Source: Candidatus Latescibacterota bacterium
GTDB taxonomy: Bacteria; Latescibacterota; UBA2968; UBA8231
Direction of reading: 5' to 3'
Assembly (NCBI GenBank): GCA_021295675.1
Contig: JAGWBY010000001.1
Location: 16,576 to 80,575 of the forward strand
DNA: 64,000 bases
The notes below the pieces were generated by a model. The model had not been told where the DNA came from. It worked only from the letters and a program-made list of their open reading frames with translations, and made no database searches. Below are positions 26,350 through 35,129 of the stretch, piece by piece. A program made the position numbers and the translations under genes. Position 1 is the first letter of the stretch. Every line of letters starts with the position of its first letter.

Positions 26350-29133
26350 TTGAATGTCCGCGGAGCGATTTTAACGATTGGGCTGGCACTGTTAGTCGCG
26401 TTCCAAACCGTGCTCCACGCCCAAAACTACGGCACTCGCCTAGGGATTCAGCGCGGCGGCGAAGTCAGTTTTGAGCCTCGGGGACCAGGCGTGCTCTTTG
26501 GAGCCCTCGATCCCGCCGTACAGAAGTGGTACGTTCCCCAAGAACTCTACTACGAGTTCAGGTGGCGCCAATGGGAGTACTCCAACTACGCCCGCGACCA
26601 GTACCAGCGCTATATCAACACCAACTTAGAGGGCGACTACTTCTACGACTTTTTTGGCAACTATATCAACCGCGGCTGGCTGGTGTACGACTGGCGCCAA
26701 GACCAGCCCCAAGAGCTGGGCAGCGGTATCTTCAAGGGCCGCCAATTCGAGCAGTTCTTCAGTTCGGTGACCGTGAGCGGCGACTCCAAGGGCCAGTATT
26801 CCTACGCCATTACCGTGGGCAACGCGATCCGCACCACCCTTACGCCGATGACCTTTTCCAAGCCGAATTTCAACGGAGTCCAGATCGACTTTGCCTCGGA
26901 CAAATACGCCGCTACTGTGCTAGCCTCGCGGATCAATGATCCGGCGGTGGGCGTGACTATCAATCCTAGACGGCAATCTAATTCGACCTCCTTGTTCGGC
27001 GGGCGGGCGCTCGCTCAGGTGGGCGACTTTATTACGGTGGGCGGGACCCTGGTCAACGCCCACAACGCCAATACCACCTTGGATATGTTCGAAGGCAATC
27101 TCCTCGCGGGGAACCTCACCTCGGGCCAGACCAGTACGCCGGTTACGGCCATAGCTATCGTCCTCAGCGACGACAGCCCCGAGGACGAGGAGGGCGGTGC
27201 GGCTCTTTTCAGCCACGATATACGCATCAAAAGCCGCGATTTTGAGACTGGGCTAGAGACCGTCTTGACTTTGGACGAGGTGGTGCGCGAGGGGGCGGAG
27301 TGGCCGACCGTATTCGGCGGCTTTCCGCGCACTGGCTTTGTGGCCGCCGACGGCACCGAGCGAATCATCCTCAATTACGACTTTACGGACCCGGCGTATG
27401 TGGGGCCGGATCTAACTTCTATAGTCGAGGTGGAGTTCGACTATGTGCTAGCCAATGACTTCAAGGTCGAAATGTGGTCCAATCTACAGACTGGTTCGCG
27501 CCCGGTGCCGCCGCCACCGCTGACCAACCAGGTCATTGAAGAAGCCGAGCCGGTGCTCATCGACATAAGGCGGGCCTCTGGCAATATAAAAGACATATCC
27601 AACGCTCAGCGGGTTCTTTTTAATTACGGCTTGCCCTCGGCCAACATGGTCGCCGGATTCACTATCGAAGGCAAGAACGTGTGGGGCTTTGATTTCTACG
27701 GCGAATGGAACAACAACCTGCGCTATTTCCAGTACCCTAATGCCGCCCTGTTCAACGCCAACGAAGGGCACGAGGTCTCTACGGAGAGCGGTCAGGCCAC
27801 CATCTTCAATCTGTCCAAAGAAGCCTATCCGTTTTTTACTTATGGCGAAGCCTATTCTGTGGATGCCGACTATTCGACCTCGGCTTTTGTCTCCCTGCCC
27901 GGAGGGGATGTATACTATGACGATCCCATCCGCTCGATTTACGAATTTGTCGCCGACAACGACGACCAAGACCGTCGGCCCGACTGGGCCCGGGTAGGGT
28001 CTCAGGCCAATGACCGGGAGGTGTTCCCCGGCTGGGATGAGAACCTCGACTTCATTTCAGACTTCAACCAGAACGACAACCGCTCGGTACCCAACTCCAT
28101 TCCCGACTACGAAGAGCCGTTTTTGCGCTATCACGTCGATCGGCCCGAACTGCTCTTTGGCATTGATCTCAACAATAACGGCTGGATCGACCGCTTTGAG
28201 GATGACGAGTTAGCCGACTATCCCTACAAGCCCGACCGGCGCGGGTACAACGTCTTTTTTGGCGTTCACCTCTTACCCGAGGCGCGCTTGCTGGCAGGGC
28301 GGCTCGACGAGCGCATGCTCTCGGATGATCGGGACAACCAAACTTCGTATGCCATGTTCACCCTCGACAAGGACTACCCTGGTTTGGGACGGGTGCGGGT
28401 CTTCGATATGCTCAAGCGGGTCGCGGACACCATTCCCGATGACCGGCGGGCACCGCTACCCTTCCTCGACGCGCCCACGCCGCCGCTGGTGGCGGATATG
28501 CTGTTATTTCCCGATACCTGGATCAACACCGCGTGGCTAGGGGTGGACTACACCGCTATTGCCAATTTCGAGATCGTCAACAAACTCAAATACGAGCGCT
28601 ACGACCAAGCCCAAGACGAGGCCCGCGACATCAACGGCCGGATATTGGCTGGTTCGCCCTCCTTCTTGGGCCTGATCAACAAATTCGAGTACAAGCTGCA
28701 CCTAGGCCGTTTCCTCCTACAACCTAGGCTCAAAAGTGAGTACTTCCGTCAAGACGCCTTTGTGCAGACGGAAGAAGACCTAAAGCAATGGACTGGGATT
28801 GCCTCGCTTTTGGCCCAAGTGCCCCTACTCAACAGCAGCGTAGTCGACTTCGGGGTGGAGTTGGCCCAGTTCAACGAACTGGTACAGCAGGAGGAGGACA
28901 TGGTTGAGCAGGGTATCGCCGAAGAGACCGGCGATCTGCGCTCTGCGGTTTTTGCGGTGCAGCTAACCAATAACTCAAACTATTTGGGCTACAAACTGAC
29001 GATGCAACTTGGCCTACGTATCGGCCGCACCTTCACCGAGTTGGTACAGGAGGTCGAACCCCGGGTCTTTGGCAAGCTCACCAAAGGCCGGACCGAGACC
29101 ACTAGCTTCATCACCATCTACGCCGGATTGTAA
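26350..29133 (+). CDS. Large exported protein of unknown function, probably outer-membrane (first of a paralogous pair)
   Basis: About 927 residues. The TTG at 26350 is preferred because GGGAGGG sits seven bases upstream and yields a canonical signal peptide (MNVRGAILTIGLALLVAF then QTVLHAQ); ATG 26326 is the alternative. The protein is rich in alternating beta-strand patterns with Tyr/Trp/Phe, such as NRGWLVYDWRQDQ and VSGDSKGQYSYAITVG, and the last third reads like barrel strands (LGYKLTMQLGLRIGR, TTSFITIYAGL). A central acidic region contains a canonical EF-hand loop, DLNNNGWIDRFE. It is paralogous over its length with the next gene, two bases away. I do not recognise a named family; outer-membrane location is inferred. 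Confidence 0.6.
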   Translation: MNVRGAILTIGLALLVAFQTVLHAQNYGTRLGIQRGGEVSFEPRGPGVLFGALDPAVQKWYVPQELYYEFRWRQWEYSNYARDQYQRYINTNLEGDYFYDFFGNYINRGWLVYDWRQDQPQELGSGIFKGRQFEQFFSSVTVSGDSKGQYSYAITVGNAIRTTLTPMTFSKPNFNGVQIDFASDKYAATVLASRINDPAVGVTINPRRQSNSTSLFGGRALAQVGDFITVGGTLVNAHNANTTLDMFEGNLLAGNLTSGQTSTPVTAIAIVLSDDSPEDEEGGAALFSHDIRIKSRDFETGLETVLTLDEVVREGAEWPTVFGGFPRTGFVAADGTERIILNYDFTDPAYVGPDLTSIVEVEFDYVLANDFKVEMWSNLQTGSRPVPPPPLTNQVIEEAEPVLIDIRRASGNIKDISNAQRVLFNYGLPSANMVAGFTIEGKNVWGFDFYGEWNNNLRYFQYPNAALFNANEGHEVSTESGQATIFNLSKEAYPFFTYGEAYSVDADYSTSAFVSLPGGDVYYDDPIRSIYEFVADNDDQDRRPDWARVGSQANDREVFPGWDENLDFISDFNQNDNRSVPNSIPDYEEPFLRYHVDRPELLFGIDLNNNGWIDRFEDDELADYPYKPDRRGYNVFFGVHLLPEARLLAGRLDERMLSDDRDNQTSYAMFTLDKDYPGLGRVRVFDMLKRVADTIPDDRRAPLPFLDAPTPPLVADMLLFPDTWINTAWLGVDYTAIANFEIVNKLKYERYDQAQDEARDINGRILAGSPSFLGLINKFEYKLHLGRFLLQPRLKSEYFRQDAFVQTEEDLKQWTGIASLLAQVPLLNSSVVDFGVELAQFNELVQQEEDMVEQGIAEETGDLRSAVFAVQLTNNSNYLGYKLTMQLGLRIGRTFTELVQEVEPRVFGKLTKGRTETTSFITIYAGL

Positions 29134-29135
29134 AA

Positions 29136-32042
29136 ATGAGGGCGCGTTACATCATATTGGCTGTCCTAGCCGGGTTGGGTCTGCGGGGAGGAGCCGCTGC
29201 TCAAATCGACTATGGGGGTCGCCTAGGAGATCGGGTGGGAGACCGCGTCATTTACCACGTGCCCGGCGTGACTACTTATATGGAGGCGCTGGACCCGACC
29301 GTGCAGCGCTGGTACATACCGGCCCCTCTGTTTGGCGAATTTGGCCGCAATCAGTGGGAGTACACCAACTACGCCCGCCAAGCCCACAAGCGCTATATCA
29401 ATCCCTCGTCAGAAGGGGACCTCTTCTACGATCCGTTCGGTCGTCTCATTACGCGGGGTTGGCTGGTGTACGACTGGCGCCAGACAAAACCACTGATCGC
29501 CGAAAGTTCCTCCGTCAGAAAAGGTGGCCAGTACAACAACTGGTTTAGCCGCTTGGTCGTATCCGGGGACTCCAAGGGCCAGTACCGCTATTCGGTTATG
29601 GTCGGCGACGAGATATGGACTACCCTAACGCCGATGACTTTCCGCAAGGCGGGGTTTAACGGGGTAGTAGCTGACTTTGCCGCCGATCGCTTTCGCGCCA
29701 CGGGACTTTTTTCGCGGATTTCGTTCCCGCTCCTTTCGGGAGGCACTGCACGCTTCCAGTACGCTACCAACCTCACCGCGGGTCGGATCGAAGCCGATTT
29801 GAGCGATTCTTTTACGTTGGGGATGAACTTCGTCAACAGCCACAACAACACAGGTAGCAACGAGAGCTTCCAAGGGAATGTGTTCAAGGGTGCCTTGACG
29901 GCGGGGCAACTAGCCCAGCGGGTTGACCAGCTTTTGGTGCGGCTCTCGGACGATTCGCCGGAAGACGGCGAGGGCGGTGCCGTCTTGGTTAGCGAGGAGA
30001 TAGAGATCCGTACCACCCTAAGCCGTCAGGAGATGATTCAAGATCAGCTAGTCCACGTGGAGCGGGATACCGTCATCCTCAGCAGCAGTATCGGCTTTAG
30101 GCCGATCATTGAAGGGGGAAGGCGAGACCGGGGGTTTCTAACAGCCGATGGCGCGGACCAGATCATTTTGCAATATCACTTGGCTCCTAGGGAGACGACG
30201 GAGGAAGAGGGAACCTTGCGTGCGCTCTTCCAGCAACACCTAGATCTCACCCTATCTGAGGCCGAAGCCGCGATTAGCGCCATTCGAGACGTGCGCTTCC
30301 GCCTCGTGCTAGCCAATGACTACCGCGTCGAGGTCAGTTCCAATAGGCAGACAGACGAGTTTAACGTGCCTCAATTTTTACCCGTGGCGCGAGCCGAAGG
30401 CAATATCAAAAACCAACTGAACCAGCGCGAGGTCGTCTTCGACTATGGGCTGCCTACGGCCAATCAGATCGTCGGTCTGACGGCCGAGGTACGGGATTTT
30501 TACGGCTTCGATTTTTACGGGGAAATAAACCTCAATACCCAGTACCGAAAGTACCCCAGCATAGGGCGCGATTCCCACCGTGCGATCAACGGCATCGCGA
30601 GGGATCGCCATGAAGTAGGCTGGTTGGTCAATTTGGCCTTCCAAGAGGGGCCTTGGAGCTTTATGGGTGAGGGGTTTGGTATGGAAGATGGATACCGCAC
30701 CAGCGTCCTGACCGTAAATCGAGATGGGGTGTCAGACTATGCCCCCGAGGCCGTCAACCTGCACTACGAGTTTGTCGATGACAACGACGACAACGACCGA
30801 CAGCCCGACTGGCTGCGGGTGGGCGAAGGCAGCTTTGTCCCCACTGAGCGCCGGAGCGAAATCGAGGTCCGTGGCGTGGCCGATCCGGCGGTTTTCCCCG
30901 GTTATGACGAGAATCGCGACTTCATATCGGATTTCAACCAGAATAGCACCGTCGATCGGGTAAATTTTTTCCCCGACTACGACGAGCCTTTTCTGCGCTA
31001 TGCTGCGGATCGCCCGGAATTTCTCTTCGGCATTGATCTCAACAACAATGGGTGGGTGGAGCGCTTTGAAAACGACCAAGAGCCGGACTATCCCTACAAG
31101 CGAGACCACTGGGGTTACAATCTGTTCGGCGGGATTGAGGTGGCACCGGGTATCCAGCTCCGGGTGGGTCAGTTGCGGCAAACCCGCTTGGCGAGCGACC
31201 GCCGCAACCTGACTAGCTATGGCATGTTCATCTTAGAGCAGAGTGGGTCGCGGTGGGGCCGTCTGCGGATTTTCGACATGGTTAAGAAAGCTGAAGACGC
31301 GATCGCCGATCACTTGGTGCAATGGATCATCCCTAGGAGCACATTCGGCGCGGCGTCCGAGTCGGCTGGCAGCAATGTGCCGGTATTGGATCCTTTGGCT
31401 GCGGCGGACACTTGGATCAACACTTTTTACGCCGATTGGGAGTACTCCAGCCCGCGTTTGTGGCGGACCCTGCATCGCTTCAAATGGGAGACTTGGCGGC
31501 AGCGCGAATTTTTGCGCGACGCACCGGACGAGATTGGCGATCCCGGAGTGGCCTTTGACCCGCTGGGACCTGAAGGACGCAACGGGCGACGGACCTCGGG
31601 CTTTGTCGGGCTGATCAATAAGATAGAATACGTTTTTTATTGGCGGTCGCTGAGCTTCAGGCCCAAACTCAAGAGCGAATTCCTGCGCGAGGTGCCCTTT
31701 AGCCGAGCATTCGACACGCGGCGCTCTTGGGACGGCATCTTCTTCTTTGTCGGCAGCGTTCCAGTGTTTGAGACCTCTGAGTTCGAGTTCGGCTTGGAGC
31801 AGCGCTCTTTCTTTGACCTCGAAGGAGGAAAAGACGAACTGGCGGCAGGGCTTTTCACCGGAGATTTTCGCGGCTCGGTTTTGGCGCTTCAGCTCACCAA
31901 TATCAGCCAATATCTAGGCTATGAGCTAACTACTCAAGTGGGCATCCGCCTCGACCGCCGCTCGATAGAGGTAGTTGACCGGAGTCGAGAAATCGAGACC
32001 TCGGGCTTGAGTTTTTTGTCGATCATCGCTGGCTTAAAGTGA
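29136..32042 (+). CDS. Large exported protein of unknown function, probably outer-membrane (second of a paralogous pair)
   Basis: 968 residues with signal peptide (MRARYIILAVLAGLGLRGGAAAQ). It shares with the previous gene the blocks ALDPTVQRWYIP, QWEYTNYARQ, TRGWLVYDWRQ, SGDSKGQYRYSVMVG, TTLTPMTF, the acidic stretch SDDSPEDGEGGAV and PGYDENRDFISDFNQN, FGIDLNNNGWVERFEND and EPDYPYK. The EF-hand-like loop here has Glu at position 9. The C-terminal segment again looks like membrane strands (YLGYELTTQVGIRLDRR, LSFLSIIAGLK). The start is two bases after the preceding stop, so the pair is surely one transcript and probably a heteromeric unit. Function unknown. Confidence 0.6.
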   Translation: MRARYIILAVLAGLGLRGGAAAQIDYGGRLGDRVGDRVIYHVPGVTTYMEALDPTVQRWYIPAPLFGEFGRNQWEYTNYARQAHKRYINPSSEGDLFYDPFGRLITRGWLVYDWRQTKPLIAESSSVRKGGQYNNWFSRLVVSGDSKGQYRYSVMVGDEIWTTLTPMTFRKAGFNGVVADFAADRFRATGLFSRISFPLLSGGTARFQYATNLTAGRIEADLSDSFTLGMNFVNSHNNTGSNESFQGNVFKGALTAGQLAQRVDQLLVRLSDDSPEDGEGGAVLVSEEIEIRTTLSRQEMIQDQLVHVERDTVILSSSIGFRPIIEGGRRDRGFLTADGADQIILQYHLAPRETTEEEGTLRALFQQHLDLTLSEAEAAISAIRDVRFRLVLANDYRVEVSSNRQTDEFNVPQFLPVARAEGNIKNQLNQREVVFDYGLPTANQIVGLTAEVRDFYGFDFYGEINLNTQYRKYPSIGRDSHRAINGIARDRHEVGWLVNLAFQEGPWSFMGEGFGMEDGYRTSVLTVNRDGVSDYAPEAVNLHYEFVDDNDDNDRQPDWLRVGEGSFVPTERRSEIEVRGVADPAVFPGYDENRDFISDFNQNSTVDRVNFFPDYDEPFLRYAADRPEFLFGIDLNNNGWVERFENDQEPDYPYKRDHWGYNLFGGIEVAPGIQLRVGQLRQTRLASDRRNLTSYGMFILEQSGSRWGRLRIFDMVKKAEDAIADHLVQWIIPRSTFGAASESAGSNVPVLDPLAAADTWINTFYADWEYSSPRLWRTLHRFKWETWRQREFLRDAPDEIGDPGVAFDPLGPEGRNGRRTSGFVGLINKIEYVFYWRSLSFRPKLKSEFLREVPFSRAFDTRRSWDGIFFFVGSVPVFETSEFEFGLEQRSFFDLEGGKDELAAGLFTGDFRGSVLALQLTNISQYLGYELTTQVGIRLDRRSIEVVDRSREIETSGLSFLSIIAGLK

Positions 32043-32141
32043 TTTTTGCTTGACCTCAGAGTCTATTTTTATTAATTACAGAAGCGTAGAAACTGACTAT
32101 CGACTTCCTGTTTCTCACCTTCAAACCCCCACACCTCTAAG

Positions 32142-32158
32142 AAGGAGGGTTCGCTTTG
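32142..32158 (+). promoter_or_regulatory. Strong ribosome-binding site fixing a TTG start
   Basis: AAGGAGG at 32142-32148, seven bases before TTG at 32156. No in-frame ATG near the signal peptide competes, so the gene starts with TTG. Confidence 0.8.
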
Positions 32159-33076
32159 AAGAAAGTTTTATCCGCTTTATTAACCCCCGTGCTTTTGCTC
32201 GGCCTGAGCACCAAGGTCCAAGCCCACGATCCACCCGATTTTATCGGCGCAGTGTGGCAATGGCCTGAGACGCACCTGCCGGTCTTAGATGCCGATCTGA
32301 GCGAATGGGATATCATTCCCGAGGAATTTTGGATCACCGAGCAGAGCGTCGTCCAGAGCACGGCACGGCCGTGGATCTATACCGGCGATCTGGATGTGTC
32401 CTCGATTTCCTTCCGCTGGATTCCCACTTGGAACGAGGAAACCAACCGCATCTATTGGGCCTACGAGCGCTTCGATGACAAGTACCAGTTGGGCAACGAG
32501 TCGATCGAAACGACTGTGGACGCCGATCACTCGGGCGGCTCCTTCTGGGATCTGGAAGGCCAGACCGACGAGGAGAAGGCACGCCAGCGCGGTCGTCATG
32601 CTCAAATCAGCCACTATTGGTTCGACAATGGCCAAGCCCGCGAGGGAGAGTGGAACTGGTTTTGGATGACCCAGGCTACTTGGTACGACACGCCGCCGTA
32701 CTCCGACCATTCGTATTGGTTTAGCGGCACGGCTCCCAATTCCTTTGAGGAGATGCGCCAACGGGCCGAATGGTGGAGCGTCTATTGGGACGACTTTAAC
32801 TGGGAAGATCCCACCGGGAGCGTCCTCCACGACTTCCAGCAGGACGAGATCATCGGCCTTACAGGGCATGTCTTCGATACCGATGCCGAGCTAGCCGACG
32901 ATTGTAACTGCCATTCGCGCTGGGCCATCAGTCCCAATGTCGAATCCTTCGGCGATGCTGATTTCTTGGCCGACTGGGTGATGCTGGGCGTTGACGAGTC
33001 CGCCTTTGAAGGTATCGCGCCCACCGCTGTTGAAGACAACACGTGGGGACAGATCAAGGCTTCATTCGGCAAGTAA
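32156..33076 (+). CDS. Trp-rich secreted protein with CBM9/DOMON-like N-terminal block
   Basis: 306 residues starting with TTG. The signal peptide (MKKVLSALLTPVLLLGLSTKVQA) is followed by LPVLDADLSEWD, the start pattern of CBM9-like and DOMON-like beta-sandwich domains. Trp is very frequent (about 22 in 306), with clusters such as GEWNWFWMTQATWYD and AEWWSVYWDDFNWED. A C-terminal DDCNCHSRW gives the only Cys pair, possibly a metal or haem ligand or a disulfide. A role in carbohydrate or surface binding is conceivable but unproven. It lies downstream of the two putative outer-membrane proteins and before a strong terminator. Confidence 0.6.
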   Translation: MKKVLSALLTPVLLLGLSTKVQAHDPPDFIGAVWQWPETHLPVLDADLSEWDIIPEEFWITEQSVVQSTARPWIYTGDLDVSSISFRWIPTWNEETNRIYWAYERFDDKYQLGNESIETTVDADHSGGSFWDLEGQTDEEKARQRGRHAQISHYWFDNGQAREGEWNWFWMTQATWYDTPPYSDHSYWFSGTAPNSFEEMRQRAEWWSVYWDDFNWEDPTGSVLHDFQQDEIIGLTGHVFDTDAELADDCNCHSRWAISPNVESFGDADFLADWVMLGVDESAFEGIAPTAVEDNTWGQIKASFGK

Positions 33077-33105
33077 GCGGTTTTTGCGCCGCATAAGCGC
33101 CTCAT

Positions 33106-33146
33106 AAAGGAGGGGGGGAATTCTATTCCTCCCCTCCTTTTATTTA
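33106..33146 (+). terminator. Rho-independent terminator after the 32156 gene
   Basis: AAAGGAGGGG at 33106-33115 pairs with CCCCTCCTTT at 33131-33140 around an A/T-rich loop, with one mismatch at the stem base near the loop, followed by TATTTATTAT. It separates the 24.0-33.1 kb block from the next gene, which has its own strong ribosome-binding site. Confidence 0.75.
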
Positions 33147-33181
33147 TTATCTGAATCATCTACCGGTGTAGGAGGTAGATA

Positions 33182-35104
33182 ATGAGAGGGAATTTGTTGC
33201 GACTTTTGTCGGCTGCTCTAGTAGGGAGCTTTTGCTATGGGCTGGCTGCGGTCGAGGCGCTCACTGTGTATCGCATCGGCGGGGAGGAGTTGCCGCCACC
33301 GGAAGTGGATGGGGACTTTGAATTTATCCAGTTGTCTTGGGCTGATGTGGACGAAAAACAGCTCGGTAGGATAGACCTCTTGGAGGTCGCAACCCATTCT
33401 ATCGAGCCTCAGCGCCTAGACCCCACCGTCAATCTGACGCCGCTGATTCGGGAACGGGGCGGCGGCATACGCTCGAACAATTCCTACGGTTGGCAATCGG
33501 AAGCCCTCTTAGACTTCTTGATGGATGGGGATCTGACTACTGCCTATTTGGGAAGTGGCCGCAGCCAGTCGGCCGACTGCTCGCCGTGCAAGAAGGGCAT
33601 CTGGTTTGAGTTAAAAGGACTGTTTCCCATCCGGCGCATCAAAATTTCCACCACGGAGCGCTTTGCTCACCAGCGCTTCATCGAGGTGTTCGAGATAGGA
33701 ACTAACGATGGCGATTCGCGCAAAAAGGGGACTCGAGAAGGGCAATACCATTGGCGCGGGGCCTTTCTCGATTACGATGTCGTGTTCTCGGTCGCCAATA
33801 ATTTGGAACCTTTTCTCGATTTGGAACTGCCCGATCGACCCATTGCCGAAATTCTTTTTAAGGCACCAGTTGGCAATTGGGAGATCGCCGAATTTGAAAT
33901 TTTTGGGGACGGCTTTGCCTCGCAGGCCAGCTATGTATCCAATGTCATTGATTTGGGCATGGCTTCTAGCTTGGGCGAATTGATTTGGTCGGGCAGCCGA
34001 GATCAGGGCGCAACGGTCAATCTGAGTATGCGCAGCGGCGACGACACGGATCCCAATTTCTACTGGCGCTTTACGTTCAGAGGCGACGAGCGCTCCCGTT
34101 TTGCAACCAGCGGCGAACCGCTCACTCTGGACCGCTATAACAGACTGGAGGCAGGCGAGAAAGCCGGGATCAGCCCGGACAACGAAAGTTGGGAGTTCTG
34201 GACGCCGCCGCTCGACTTCGACAGGGGGCATTCCGAATTAGTGGGTTCGCGTCCTCGGCGCTACTTGCAGTTCAAGGCGGACTTCCTCTCGGAGCGGGCC
34301 CTTGCGGCCGGCCGTATGGAGTACTTGCAGTTTAATGTCTCCCAACCGCCGGTGGCCAGCCAAGTGCTGGCCGAGATCGTGCCGCACCAAGTCGAGGTGG
34401 GCGAGGTCGTCCAATTCACCTACAAAATTCTGCCCAACTTAGAGCAGAATGATCTCGGCTTCGACAGCATTGAGATCGACACTCCCATAGAAGTCACGAG
34501 CATTGACGCAGTGTACATCGGCGGCGAAGAACAGGATTTTACCATCGCGGAAAGGGACGCGCAGAGCTTTGTGGTACAAGTACCGCGGATTGATCTCAAT
34601 CGCACGGGAGAGCTAGTTGAGGTCGAATTTCAGGCTGAGGTCTTTCAGGTAGGCACGGTGTTTTCGGGTCGGGTTTTCGATAGCCAGCTCCCCCATGAAG
34701 TGCGCCAGCGCATCACTGCGGGGAACGCCGATGATCTGGCCGAGAGCAATACCCTGAGTGTCGGGTTGAGTACGGTGGCCAATCCAGCGGTCAAGGCATT
34801 GTGGCTTTCGCCGCCGCTCTTCACCCCCAACGGGGATGGCGTCAACGATGTGCTACAGATTGAATACGATCTGGTAAACCTCAGCGGTGCTGTGCCCGTC
34901 GCGATTGATCTCTACGACCTAGCGGGAGTGAAGCGATGCGAGGTGGCCCATAGTACAGCGGCTAGTGGCCGGTTTTCGGCTACTTGGGAGGGCGTGGACG
35001 ATGCGGGCAACCTGCTACCCCCCGGGCTTTACCTCTTGCGTCTCGAAGTGGACTCGGACAAGGCCAAGGACGTCGAAGTCGCGGTCGTCCGGCTGATTTA
35101 TTAA
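33182..35104 (+). CDS. Secreted discoidin-like protein with TPNGDG/FlgD-like domain
   Basis: 640-residue exported family member. AGGAGG lies just upstream of the ATG. Signal peptide: MRGNLLRLLSAALVGSFCYG. The body has LMDGDLTTAYLGSG (F5/8-like position), a CSPCKKGIWFEL block with a Cys pair unusual for the family, WEIAEFEIFGDGFASQASY, NLSMRSGDDTDPNFY, SWEFWTPPL, SRPRRYLQFKADF and LAEIVPHQVEVGEVVQFTY. The C-terminal domain has FTPNGDGVND, LYDLAGVKR, WEGVDDAGNLLPPGLY and ends RLIY. It precedes the foldase gene by 25 bp. Confidence 0.82.
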   Translation: MRGNLLRLLSAALVGSFCYGLAAVEALTVYRIGGEELPPPEVDGDFEFIQLSWADVDEKQLGRIDLLEVATHSIEPQRLDPTVNLTPLIRERGGGIRSNNSYGWQSEALLDFLMDGDLTTAYLGSGRSQSADCSPCKKGIWFELKGLFPIRRIKISTTERFAHQRFIEVFEIGTNDGDSRKKGTREGQYHWRGAFLDYDVVFSVANNLEPFLDLELPDRPIAEILFKAPVGNWEIAEFEIFGDGFASQASYVSNVIDLGMASSLGELIWSGSRDQGATVNLSMRSGDDTDPNFYWRFTFRGDERSRFATSGEPLTLDRYNRLEAGEKAGISPDNESWEFWTPPLDFDRGHSELVGSRPRRYLQFKADFLSERALAAGRMEYLQFNVSQPPVASQVLAEIVPHQVEVGEVVQFTYKILPNLEQNDLGFDSIEIDTPIEVTSIDAVYIGGEEQDFTIAERDAQSFVVQVPRIDLNRTGELVEVEFQAEVFQVGTVFSGRVFDSQLPHEVRQRITAGNADDLAESNTLSVGLSTVANPAVKALWLSPPLFTPNGDGVNDVLQIEYDLVNLSGAVPVAIDLYDLAGVKRCEVAHSTAASGRFSATWEGVDDAGNLLPPGLYLLRLEVDSDKAKDVEVAVVRLIY

Positions 35105-35129
35105 CCCTACAAACTATGGCTTTAGATTT

